This document shows, piece after piece, positions 1-5,720 of a stretch of DNA of 17,862 nt. The stretch comes from JAHHTP01 sp964587555 (GTDB lineage Bacteria; Bacillota; Clostridia; Oscillospirales; Ruminococcaceae). Position numbers and translations under genes: made by a program. The stretch is taken from the NCBI GenBank assembly GCA_964587555.1, contig CAZPLR010000042.1:1-17862 (forward strand). Direction: 5' to 3'. Under the pieces are notes generated by a model. It made no database searches, was not told where the DNA came from, and was given only the letters and a program-made list of their open reading frames with translations. Each line of letters opens with the position of its first letter. Position 1 is the stretch's first letter.

Positions 1-189
1 GAACTATGCAGATACAAATCCGAAGCGGGCAGACGGATCACCGCCGAAACCGCCGATGCGAATACCGCGCCGGTAGCGCTATTGCGTAAATGCGGCTTTA
101 CGGAGTGGAAAAAATCGTTTTCCAAATATCGCACCGGTATCCGGTTTGACAGCCACGTTTACGCGCTGGAAAGGCCGGAAAAAAATGAC
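1..189 (+). CDS. GNAT-family N-acetyltransferase, C-terminal fragment (5' end outside window)
   Basis: The frame is open from base 1. It contains an acetyl-CoA-binding-type ending: NTAPVALLRKCGF (the N..A...L.K.GF pattern near the end of GNAT proteins), then a strand ending SHVYALERPEK. This suggests the last ~60 residues of a GNAT acetyltransferase; the substrate cannot be told. The end is odd. The read frame has no stop here and runs on to 636, antisense to a well-supported gene and through a terminator hairpin, so those extra residues are unlikely to be native. A run of seven A (179-185) is followed by TGA one base out of frame (186-188). One extra A would end the protein right after ERPEKK, at the base of the hairpin. 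Either an indel (assembly or natural) has removed the stop or the protein really carries a junk tail. The end given here is the last residue with family support. Confidence 0.55.
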
Positions 190-216
190 TGCGGTTTTTC
201 CGCAGCATTTCTTTTT
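184..216. terminator. Bidirectional intrinsic terminator between GNAT and TM2 genes
   Basis: Stem CTGCGG (189-194) / CCGCAG (200-205) with a TTTTT loop extends to AATG/CATT with one bulged A. On the plus strand it is followed by TTTCTTTTT. On the minus strand it is followed by a run of seven T (complement of 179-185). It therefore suits both the plus-strand GNAT fragment and the minus-strand TM2 gene that converge here. Confidence 0.75.
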
Positions 217-222
217 AAACTC

Positions 223-735
223 TTACTTTACATAATATGGATTCGGCTTGAACAGCAGGATAATGAAATCGACCAGCACGCCGATGCCGAACAGCCCCGC
301 TGTGAAGAGATACAAAATCCCCATGCCGACCTTGTTCTCATAAAATTTATGTATGCCGAACGCGCCGAGAAAAAAGCAGAGCAGCAGGGCGGTCCATTTG
401 CTTTTTGCATGCCCCGCCGGATAGCCGCCGATATTCTGGTTGACATGGTTGTTTACATTATTGTTCGAATTGTTGATGATGATCGGCTGCTGTGCCTGAC
501 GCAGCTCCTCAACCTGTCTTCCGCAGGCGGTGCAGACCACCGCATCCATCGGAATTCTCGCGCCGCAGAATTTACAGAATTTTGTCTGCATCTGCAGCTC
601 TTGAACCTGCGCCTGTGGCTGCTGGTATTGTGCTAAGGGCTGTTGATACTGCGCTGGAGGTTCTTGATATTGCATCGGTGGTTCTTGATACTGCGGCATT
701 GCCGGCTGATTCTGTGCGTTTCTTTGATCTTCCAT
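223..735 (-). CDS. Zinc-ribbon and TM2 domain membrane protein
   Basis: A 170-residue protein of unknown role. Residues 16-43 are four tandem seven-residue units of the form YQ(E/Q)P.(M/A)Q, a Gln/Pro/Tyr-rich flexible arm. Residues 54-71 form a zinc ribbon with two CxxC pairs (Cys54, 57, 68, 71; CKFCG...CTACG). Residues 86-101 are Asn-rich. Residues 111-165 match a TM2 domain: KSKWTALLL, then GAFGIHKFYENK, then a second membrane helix ending VDFIILLF. TM2 proteins are small two-helix membrane proteins; the zinc ribbon plus low-complexity arm is a common bacterial arrangement. The ATG at 735 is preceded by AAAGGGAGG at good spacing, and a strong promoter lies at 768-797. It is transcribed alone and ends at the bidirectional terminator. 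The domain assignment is firm; the function is unknown. Confidence 0.88.
   Translation of the reverse strand: MEDQRNAQNQPAMPQYQEPPMQYQEPPAQYQQPLAQYQQPQAQVQELQMQTKFCKFCGARIPMDAVVCTACGRQVEELRQAQQPIIINNSNNNVNNHVNQNIGGYPAGHAKSKWTALLLCFFLGAFGIHKFYENKVGMGILYLFTAGLFGIGVLVDFIILLFKPNPYYVK
607..690 (-). repeat. Four tandem 21-bp units encoding a Gln/Pro heptad repeat
   Basis: Within the zinc-ribbon/TM2 gene, residues 16-43 read YQEPPMQ, YQEPPAQ, YQQPLAQ, YQQPQAQ. The underlying 21-base units are similar to one another (GGTTCTTGATA-type blocks recur on the plus strand), so copy number may vary by slippage. Confidence 0.8.
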
Positions 736-767
736 CTGAAAATCCTCCCTTTCACTATAATGGCTTG

Positions 768-797
768 ATTATAACATGCATCCCGCCAGCTTGTCAA
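768..797 (-). promoter_or_regulatory. Sigma-A-type promoter of the zinc-ribbon/TM2 gene
   Basis: On the minus strand TTGACA (792-797) and TATAAT (768-773) are separated by 18 bases, with a TG extended -10 (TGT-TATAAT). Both hexamers are perfect consensus. It lies about 30 bases before the ATG at 735. Confidence 0.85.
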
Positions 798-846
798 TAC
801 AAAACTGCAATATGCACGCTTTCCGCGCCCAAAAATGTCGGAATCC

Positions 847-878
847 AAAAAGAGACTTTCCTTCGAAAGCCCTCTTTT
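847..878 (-). terminator. pyrE intrinsic terminator
   Basis: Read on the minus strand, AAAAGAG-G-GCTTTC pairs with GAAAGT-CTCTTTT around a GAAG loop, with one bulged G and one G-U pair, and ends in TTTTT. It sits 18 bases beyond the pyrE stop. A separate perfect palindrome, GAGATTTT-TT-AAAATCTC (880-897), overlaps the stop codon. Confidence 0.75.
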
Positions 879-895
879 CGAGATTTTTTAAAATC

Positions 896-1552
896 TCACA
901 CGCCGTAGGTTTCGCGGTAGGCGAGCATCTTGTCCAGATACTCCGCGCCCGCAATCTCGCCGTCCCGGATCGCGCCGATGATGTCCAAGATGGTCACAAT
1001 CGGATAAACGTCGATCCCAAATTCCCTTTTTACCTCCTGCACAGCGGAAAGCTCACGCTGTCCCTTCTCCATCCGGTCCACTGAGATAACCATGCCGGTA
1101 ATCTGGACGTCCGCAGCCGCTTTGATGACCGGCAGAACCTGACGGATCGCGGTCCCAGCGGTGATCACATCCTCAATGATGCAGACCTTTTCGCCGTCGA
1201 TCAGCTTTTTGCCGACGATTACGCCGCCCTCTCCATGATCCTTCGCCTCCTTGCGGTCAAAGCAATAGTTTACATTTCTGCCGTACCGCTCGGAAAGCGC
1301 GATCGCACAAGCCACCGAAAGCGGGATGCCTTTATACGCCGGACCGAACAGCGTATCTGCCGCAATATTGTTTTCCTGTATGCACTGCGCGTAAAAACCG
1401 CCCAGCTTTGCAAGCTGCGCGCCGGTTTTATAGTTACCTGTGTTGATAAAATAAGGCGTGTTTCTGCCGGATTTTGTGACGAAATCGCCAAAGGTTAAAA
1501 CGCCGCTTTCCGCCATAAAACGGATAAACTCTCTTTTATAATTTGCTGCCAT
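896..1552 (-). CDS. pyrE: Orotate phosphoribosyltransferase
   Basis: Transfers a phosphoribosyl group from PRPP to orotate to give orotidine 5'-phosphate, the fifth step of pyrimidine synthesis, in the cytoplasm. The product is 218 residues, normal for the family. It shows the N-terminal substrate segment FVTKSGRNTPYFINTG (residues 24-39), the flexible catalytic loop FDRKEAKDHGEGG (98-110) and the PRPP-binding motif VCIIEDVITAGTAI (123-136). The frame is open upstream to 1636, but the ATG at 1552 was chosen: GGAAAGGAAG precedes it at normal spacing, family homology starts there, and the longer form would begin upstream of the promoter's likely transcription start. It is a single gene between its own promoter and terminator; the pyr operon partners are not in this window. 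Confidence 0.93.
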   Translation of the reverse strand: MAANYKREFIRFMAESGVLTFGDFVTKSGRNTPYFINTGNYKTGAQLAKLGGFYAQCIQENNIAADTLFGPAYKGIPLSVACAIALSERYGRNVNYCFDRKEAKDHGEGGVIVGKKLIDGEKVCIIEDVITAGTAIRQVLPVIKAAADVQITGMVISVDRMEKGQRELSAVQEVKREFGIDVYPIVTILDIIGAIRDGEIAGAEYLDKMLAYRETYGV

Positions 1553-1574
1553 AAATCTAACTTCCTTTCCGCAG

Positions 1575-1593
1575 GGCGGGAGATGCTCCCGCC
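1575..1593 (-). promoter_or_regulatory. Perfect hairpin in the pyrE leader
   Basis: GGCGGGAG-CAT-CTCCCGCC (minus strand) is an 8-bp perfect inverted repeat with a three-base loop between the pyrE promoter and its ribosome binding site. It has no T tract, so it is not a terminator. It could be an operator or an mRNA structure near the SD sequence. The symmetry is seen; regulation is inference. Confidence 0.5.
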
Positions 1594-1606
1594 GGGTTCC
1601 ATGCCT

Positions 1607-1636
1607 ATTATAGCATATCCCATCCCCGTTCGTCAA
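1607..1636 (-). promoter_or_regulatory. pyrE promoter
   Basis: On the minus strand TTGACG (1631-1636) and TATAAT (1607-1612) are 18 bases apart. Transcription would start about 50 bases before the pyrE ATG, placing the leader hairpin in the 5' UTR. Confidence 0.75.
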
Positions 1637-1661
1637 TGCCGTTCCGATGCAAAACAGCCGC

Positions 1662-1690
1662 TTGACAGAACACGCTTCCTATGGAATAAT
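1662..1690 (+). promoter_or_regulatory. Promoter of the truncated HAD gene
   Basis: TTGACA (1662-1667), a 17-base spacer and AATAAT (1685-1690), about 55 bases before the ATG at 1744. It is back to back with the pyrE promoter. It looks intact, so the chimeric reading frame is probably transcribed. Confidence 0.7.
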
Positions 1691-1743
1691 GGGAAAAGAA
1701 AACACAGGCTTTTTTGCCGGACGTCCAAAAAGGAGAAACGCTC

Positions 1744-1983
1744 ATGACCAAATATCGCGTGTTCGCCTGCGATTTAGACGAAACGCTGTTAAACGACGAC
1801 CATCTTATTCCGCAAGAAAATATCGCTGCGATCCGCCGTTTTCTTCCGAAAGGGACAGACTTCCGTAAAGTGACCGTCACATATATTCAACGCGTCGAGG
1901 ATTGGATCAACAACTATCCGCGTGAAATATTGGGCTTTGAAACGTCCGGCGACCTATTCGATCGACAATTTGCCCCCGCTTGA
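1744..1983 (+). pseudogene. Chimera: N-terminus of a Cof-type HAD phosphatase fused in frame to the C-terminus of an IS30-family transposase
   Basis: An AAAAAGGAG ribosome site precedes the ATG. Residues 1-30 (MTKYRVFACDLDETLLNDD...IPQENIAAI) are the start of a Cof/Hpp-type HAD hydrolase, with motif I DLDET (catalytic aspartates 10 and 12). Such proteins usually run to ~260-290 residues, yet this frame is only 79. From residue ~31 the sequence becomes IRRFLPKGTDF, then VEDWINNYPREILGF and ETSGDLF, which I recognise as the extreme C-terminus of IS30-family transposases (WINNYPR..L...T is typical). The HAD sequence AIRRFL.KG and the transposase sequence RRFLPKGTDF resemble each other, so the join (about 1831-1863) may have formed by short-homology recombination. 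The remaining HAD motifs II-IV and the transposase DDE residues are absent, so neither activity is expected. Family calls are by eye. Confidence 0.7.
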
Positions 1984-2036
1984 ACGGGCTTCAAAAAATT
2001 TATCTGATTTTTTCTGCATTTACTCTTGACTTTTGC
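1831..2036 (+). mobile_element. IS30-family insertion sequence remnant (3' end only)
   Basis: It covers the transposase C-terminal ~50 codons (stop at 1981-1983) and the short non-coding tail. The outer edge is estimated near 2036, where the decayed GNAT sequence on the other strand stops matching its family. No intact terminal inverted repeat pair can be shown because the left end is gone. Confidence 0.5.
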
Positions 2037-2306
2037 CCGCCGGAAAGGCGCAGCAGATTCCGATCTTTTTCCACCTGCTTCGACGATAAAATAGTACCCG
2101 TCTGGATTGTCTTCCGGCGCTGCAAGCGCGTTTCTGTAGCCATCGTCGATCGATTCCTTGGTCGGGTCGGAGAGGTACCTCCCGTTTTCTTCGCCCGGTC
2201 ACACCGCAAGACAGAACCCCTTATCTTCTTTTCGGTAATCTCGAATGGCGATGCGTTCATCACGCAAAACGGTTTTTAGCTGCATCGGCTTTGCCTTCTT
2301 TTGCAT
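2023..2306 (-). pseudogene. Decayed GNAT-family N-acetyltransferase
   Basis: The minus strand begins ATG at 2306 (or 2285) and reads RIAIRDYRKEDKGFCLAV, then a TGA stop (2199-2201). It resumes in the same frame with EENGRYLSDPTKESIDDGYR and NPDGYYFIVEA. After about 2072 the reading shifts frame to KKIGICCAFPAGK. These pieces, in this order, resemble the first ~90 residues of GNAT proteins of the 'IRDYREED...YYFIVE...G.C.F' type. There is thus one apparent deletion or stop, one frameshift, and a truncated 3' end where the IS30 remnant begins; the acetyl-CoA-binding half is missing. It explains the otherwise gene-free 1984-2365 interval. Confident that it is broken, fairly confident of the family. 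Confidence 0.6.
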
Positions 2307-2331
2307 GATTATTTTCTTTCCCGCATAAATT
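2303..2331 (+). promoter_or_regulatory. Possible SigE-type sporulation promoter of sigK
   Basis: GCATGAT (2303-2309), 14 bases, then CATAAATT (2324-2331). This resembles the mother-cell SigE consensus (roughly KMATATT-N14-CATACAHT) with 5/7 and 7/8 matches. SigE is the known activator of sigK in Bacillus and many Clostridia. It overlaps the start of the broken GNAT gene on the other strand. Tentative. Confidence 0.35.
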
Positions 2332-2365
2332 AAATCGATCATGGGAAAGGGGCAGAAAATAGAAA

Positions 2366-3058
2366 ATGGAACAATTGATAGTGTTTTTATCTCAGCGACT
2401 TTTATTTTTCGCGCTGCATATCGAAAACGGCAGCAGCTTCCCGCGCCCATTCACAGCGGCAAAGGAGCGGGAGTGTGTCTATCGCATGGAACATTCTGCG
2501 GCTGAGGAAGCCAAACGTGCGAAAAATGAACTGATCGAGCATAATCTGCGTTTGGTCGCGCATATCGCCAAAAAATATTACGCGGTTTCCTCCGATCAGG
2601 AGGATCTCATCTCAATCGGTACGATCGGGCTGATTAAGGCGGCAAATACCTTCTCCAGCGAAAAAAATATCCGCTTTGCCACCTACGCTTCCCGCTGTAT
2701 CGAAAATGAGATATTCATGCACTTCCGCGCCGCGCGAAAAACTGCGGGCGAGGTAAATTTAGGCGATCCGGTCGACGGCGAGGATTCCGGCGGCTCAATC
2801 ACCCTTTTGGACACTATCGCCGACCCGCATAATCTAGAAGATGACGTCTGCTTAAAGCTTCATTCCGAAAAGCTGCGGCAGGCGATTAGCGCTCTGCCGC
2901 AGCGCCAGCGCCAGATTATCCTGCTGCGCTACGGCTTAAACGGCGAAGATCCGCTCGTGCAGCGCGAGGTTGCCGGCAAGCTCGGTATCTCCCGCTCTTA
3001 TGTCTCCCGTATTGAGAAAAAGGCGCTGCAACAGTTAAAAAAGGCGATGGAGGAATGA
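2366..3058 (+). CDS. sigK: RNA polymerase sporulation sigma factor SigK
   Basis: A 230-residue sigma-70-family factor, the late mother-cell sigma of sporulation in Firmicutes, directing spore coat and cortex genes. It follows the SigK layout: a hydrophobic leader (MEQLIVFLSQRLLFFALHIENGSSFPRPF, given here only as residues 1-29) like the pro-sequence region, then NELIEHNLRLVAHIAKKYY, the region 2 core QEDLISIGTIGLIKAANTF, FATYASRCIENEI, and a region 4 ending in the helix-turn-helix LGISRSYVSRIEKKAL. IEHNLRLVAHI, the ATYA.RCIENEI block and GISRSYVSRIEK are particularly SigK/SigE/SigG-like; FPRPF plus the leader favours SigK. The gene is uninterrupted, so no skin-type element splits it. A GGGG run lies 13 bases before the ATG at 2366. 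It converges with pgsA; no clear terminator was seen in the 57 bases between them. Confidence 0.85.
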   Translation: MEQLIVFLSQRLLFFALHIENGSSFPRPFTAAKERECVYRMEHSAAEEAKRAKNELIEHNLRLVAHIAKKYYAVSSDQEDLISIGTIGLIKAANTFSSEKNIRFATYASRCIENEIFMHFRAARKTAGEVNLGDPVDGEDSGGSITLLDTIADPHNLEDDVCLKLHSEKLRQAISALPQRQRQIILLRYGLNGEDPLVQREVAGKLGISRSYVSRIEKKALQQLKKAMEE

Positions 3059-3115
3059 AGCTTTTGTAATATTGATCCTTAAAACTCCAATCCGTATCAT
3101 AAAAACCGATCCTGC

Positions 3116-3679
3116 CTATCTGCTTTTTAAAAATAATTGACGGTTTCTGTAAAGGTACTCGATGCCGGAATAGACGGTGACAGCAGCGAGGATCCAAAAT
3201 GCAGCCTGCGCAATGACGCGGAATACCGTCGATTCCAAAAGCGGCGCATAAATACCGAGTGTAAGCTGCAAAGCGGACAATACCGCCATCTGCAATGCGG
3301 TTTTGACCCGCCCGGATTGTGCGGCAGCAATGACCCTGCCGCTTTCGGAGAGCGCCAAAAGCCGCAGCGCGTCAACCGCAAAATCCCGCAGGATGATTAA
3401 AATCACCGCGACAATCGGGCAGAGCTTTAAATCTGCAAAGCACAGCAGCGCGCTGGTGACGAGCATTTTGTCCGCAAGCGGATCTAAAAACTTCCCGAAG
3501 GTGGTTACAAGCTGATGCTTGCGCGCCAAATATCCGTCTAAATAGTCGGTGAGGGACGCCGCCAAAAAGAATAGAAAGGCGATCAGAAAGTGGAATGGAA
3601 TGAAGTCCGCCAAAAAGAAAAAGAGGAACAGCGGAATCATGATGACACGGGTTAAGGTCAGTTTATTCGGCAGATTCAT
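3116..3679 (-). CDS. pgsA: CDP-diacylglycerol--glycerol-3-phosphate 3-phosphatidyltransferase
   Basis: Makes phosphatidylglycerol phosphate from CDP-diacylglycerol and glycerol-3-phosphate at the cytoplasmic membrane, the committed step to phosphatidylglycerol and cardiolipin. The 187-residue length is normal. The CDP-alcohol phosphotransferase signature DxxDGxxARx8GxxxDxxxD is complete (DYLDGYLAR...GKFLDPLADK, residues ~45-71). NKLTLTRVIMIP at the start is typical of PgsA, and there are several hydrophobic membrane segments. The ATG at 3679 has AAAGAGG at good spacing. It is last in the recA-recX-rimO-pgsA cluster, 12 bases after rimO; rimO-pgsA adjacency is common in Firmicutes. Confidence 0.92.
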   Translation of the reverse strand: MNLPNKLTLTRVIMIPLFLFFFLADFIPFHFLIAFLFFLAASLTDYLDGYLARKHQLVTTFGKFLDPLADKMLVTSALLCFADLKLCPIVAVILIILRDFAVDALRLLALSESGRVIAAAQSGRVKTALQMAVLSALQLTLGIYAPLLESTVFRVIAQAAFWILAAVTVYSGIEYLYRNRQLFLKSR

Positions 3680-3691
3680 AAATGACCTCTT

Positions 3692-5020
3692 TCACTCGGC
3701 GACAGCTTTGCCAACTAAGTCGTAATCACAGGTTTCGGTCAGCGTGACGGCGACAAAATCGCCAATCGTGTATTTTTCGTCTGAATCAAAAAAGATTTTT
3801 CCGTCGATATCCGGTGCGTCGAAGGTGCTGCGTCCGAAATAGCAGCCGCCAAATTTGTCGTAGCCCTCAACCACGACCTGCACCGTTTCGCCGATATGTG
3901 CCGCTTGTTTTTTCGCGGAAATATCGTATTGCAGATTCATAATCACATCTGCGCGGCTTGCGCGAACCTCCTCATCCACCTGATTTTCCATGGCGGCGGC
4001 GCCGGTGTTCTCCTCCTCGGAATAGGCAAAGCAGCCCAGATGGTCAAACTCCGCTTCCTGTACAAAGTCGGTCAGCTTTTCAAAGTCCTCCTCGGTTTCA
4101 CCCGGAAAACCGGTGATCAGCGTGGTGCGCAGCACAACGCCCGGGATTCGCTGGCGCAGCTTCCGGATCAGCGCAAGCAGCGATCCCTCGCTGTCCGGAC
4201 GGTGCATATCCTGCAGGATGTGACTCGAGCAGTGCTGCACCGGGATATCTAAGTATTTGACCAGCTTTGGCTGGGATGCGATCACGTCGATCAGTTCATC
4301 GGTGATCTTATCCGGATAGCAGTAAAGGGTACGAATCCAGATGAAATCGATTTTGCAAAGCTCGTTTAATAATTCAGCTAAGGCATAGTGCCCGTATAGA
4401 TCCGCGCCGTAGCGGGTCGTATCCTGCGCGACCAAAACAAGCTCTCTCACGCCCTGCTTGTAGAGCCATTTTGCTTCGGCGACAATCGATTCTATTGTGC
4501 GCGAGCGGAATTTGCCGCGAATCTGCGGGATGGCGCAGTAGGAGCAGCAGTTGTCACAGCCCTCGGCGATCTTCAGGTATGCAAAATAAGGCAGCGTGCT
4601 CAGCAGACGCGGCGCGTCGATGCAAAGGTCGGTCTTTTTGCCGAAGGACGCCATCTTCTGTCCGCTTGCCGCCTTACGCACCGCCTTGGAGATGTATTGA
4701 TTGCTGCCAAGCCCCAAAACGCACTCGACCTCCGGGATCAGCTCGCACAGTTCCTCTTGATAGCGTTCAGCCAAACAGCCGGTGACAACAATGCCCTTAC
4801 AGCGTCCCTCTGCTTTTAAATGCACCCAGTCTAGGATTTCTTGGATCGCTTCCTCCTTTGCGGACTGAATAAAGCCGCAGGTGTTGATAATGATAACGTC
4901 AAAATCGGCGTCCTCGCTCACAATTTGGATGCCGTCGCGCCGCAGCGCCGCCATCATGATCTCCGCGTCGACTTGGTTTTTTGGGCATCCCAAAGAAACC
5001 ATTGCTGCTTTGATTGCCAT
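3692..5020 (-). CDS. rimO: Ribosomal protein uS12 (S12) methylthiotransferase RimO
   Basis: A radical-SAM enzyme that adds a methylthio group to an aspartate of ribosomal protein S12. The 442 residues match the family. The N-terminal UPF0004 domain carries cluster cysteines 12 (SLGCPKNQVD), 48 (INTCGF) and 82 (VTGCLAERY). The radical-SAM motif C-x3-C-x2-C is Cys155, 159 and 162 (EGCDNCCSYC) followed by AIPQIRGKFRSR. A C-terminal TRAM domain follows (GETVQVVVEGYD...GDFVAVTLTET). SLGCPKNQVD and AIPQIRGK.RSR separate RimO from the tRNA enzyme MiaB. AAAGGAAAGGG precedes the ATG. It lies 35 bases after recX, probably in the same operon. Confidence 0.95.
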   Translation of the reverse strand: MAIKAAMVSLGCPKNQVDAEIMMAALRRDGIQIVSEDADFDVIIINTCGFIQSAKEEAIQEILDWVHLKAEGRCKGIVVTGCLAERYQEELCELIPEVECVLGLGSNQYISKAVRKAASGQKMASFGKKTDLCIDAPRLLSTLPYFAYLKIAEGCDNCCSYCAIPQIRGKFRSRTIESIVAEAKWLYKQGVRELVLVAQDTTRYGADLYGHYALAELLNELCKIDFIWIRTLYCYPDKITDELIDVIASQPKLVKYLDIPVQHCSSHILQDMHRPDSEGSLLALIRKLRQRIPGVVLRTTLITGFPGETEEDFEKLTDFVQEAEFDHLGCFAYSEEENTGAAAMENQVDEEVRASRADVIMNLQYDISAKKQAAHIGETVQVVVEGYDKFGGCYFGRSTFDAPDIDGKIFFDSDEKYTIGDFVAVTLTETCDYDLVGKAVAE

Positions 5021-5055
5021 AGTGTAATCGTCCCTTTCCTTTTTATCTATATCAT

Positions 5056-5718
5056 CTAAAATAATCCTTCATTTTCCCGGTCTTCCTGCGCTTTCAAAAA
5101 AGCGTCTATTGCCTCTTGGATCTCGCCGATGCGATAGCCCCGGCGGGAGAGGGAAGCGACCGCTTTATTCTTCTCTCGATAGTCGTCGCTTGTAATTTGG
5201 GAAACATATCTGCGCTCGATCAGCCACAGCAGTTCTTTTTTTGTGTCCACTGTTTGCAGCGCGTCGGCGATCGCTTGGTCGATGTATTCCCTTGGAATGC
5301 CCTTTTGCAGCATCCACATCCTTGTACGGGAAACGCCGTAATGTTTCTGCGTTAAGCAGTAGCGTGCGGCGCGCACGGCATAAGCAGCGTCATCTATCTC
5401 ATGCAGCTCGATGCAGCGGGCAACCGTTTCCGCCGCAGTCTGCTTGGAAATACCGCGTTCTATGAGTTTTTTGTACAGCGCGCCGGACGTGCTGTCTCTG
5501 CCGGTGAGAATCTTCAGCGCGAGCATTCTCGCCTTGCGCATTTCCTCTCCACGCAGAATCTCCTCCCACTGTTCGGCGGTAAACTTTCTTCCGGTGCGCA
5601 CGCCCTTGCAGTAGATGGTTTCATAATCTAAAACCACCGCCTGCTCGGAGGCGTCGGTAAATACCAAAAAGGCGGAGCCCTTATGCGGCGCTACCGCCCC
5701 AATTGTCACAAAATCCAT
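5056..5718 (-). CDS. recX: Regulatory protein RecX
   Basis: Modulates RecA by binding along or capping the RecA filament. It is a 220-residue, charged, helix-repeat protein. Characteristic parts are RKARMLALKILTGRDSTSGALYKKLIERGIS near residues 61-90 (not quoted in full), ELHEIDDAAYAVRAARY (~108-124), GVSRTRMWMLQKGIPREYIDQAI (~133-154) and SRRGYRIGEIQEAID near the end. The gene starts two bases after the recA stop and has almost no Shine-Dalgarno sequence, so translation is probably coupled to recA. recA-recX adjacency is classical and supports the call. Confidence 0.9.
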   Translation of the reverse strand: MDFVTIGAVAPHKGSAFLVFTDASEQAVVLDYETIYCKGVRTGRKFTAEQWEEILRGEEMRKARMLALKILTGRDSTSGALYKKLIERGISKQTAAETVARCIELHEIDDAAYAVRAARYCLTQKHYGVSRTRMWMLQKGIPREYIDQAIADALQTVDTKKELLWLIERRYVSQITSDDYREKNKAVASLSRRGYRIGEIQEAIDAFLKAQEDRENEGLF

Positions 5719-5720
5719 GC

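Noticed and set aside
190..636. Plus-strand continuation of the GNAT frame
   Set aside because: It is antisense to the zinc-ribbon/TM2 gene, passes through a terminator and has no family features.
880..897. Perfect palindrome GAGATTTT-TT-AAAATCTC as an operator
   Set aside because: It overlaps the pyrE stop codon beside the terminator, so a 3'-end structure is likelier than a regulatory site.
492..908. 138-codon plus-strand frame
   Set aside because: Antisense to the TM2 gene's repeat region and its promoter; no ribosome site or recognisable motif.
2199..2450. Minus-strand frame starting upstream of the GNAT remnant
   Set aside because: Its N-terminal part is antisense to sigK; only the part from 2306 down shows GNAT sequence, and it is annotated as a pseudogene.
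2366..3058. skin-type element interrupting sigK
   Set aside because: The sigK frame is continuous with all conserved regions in order.
3059..3115. Terminator between the convergent sigK and pgsA genes
   Set aside because: No stem of useful length followed by a T run could be found on either strand.
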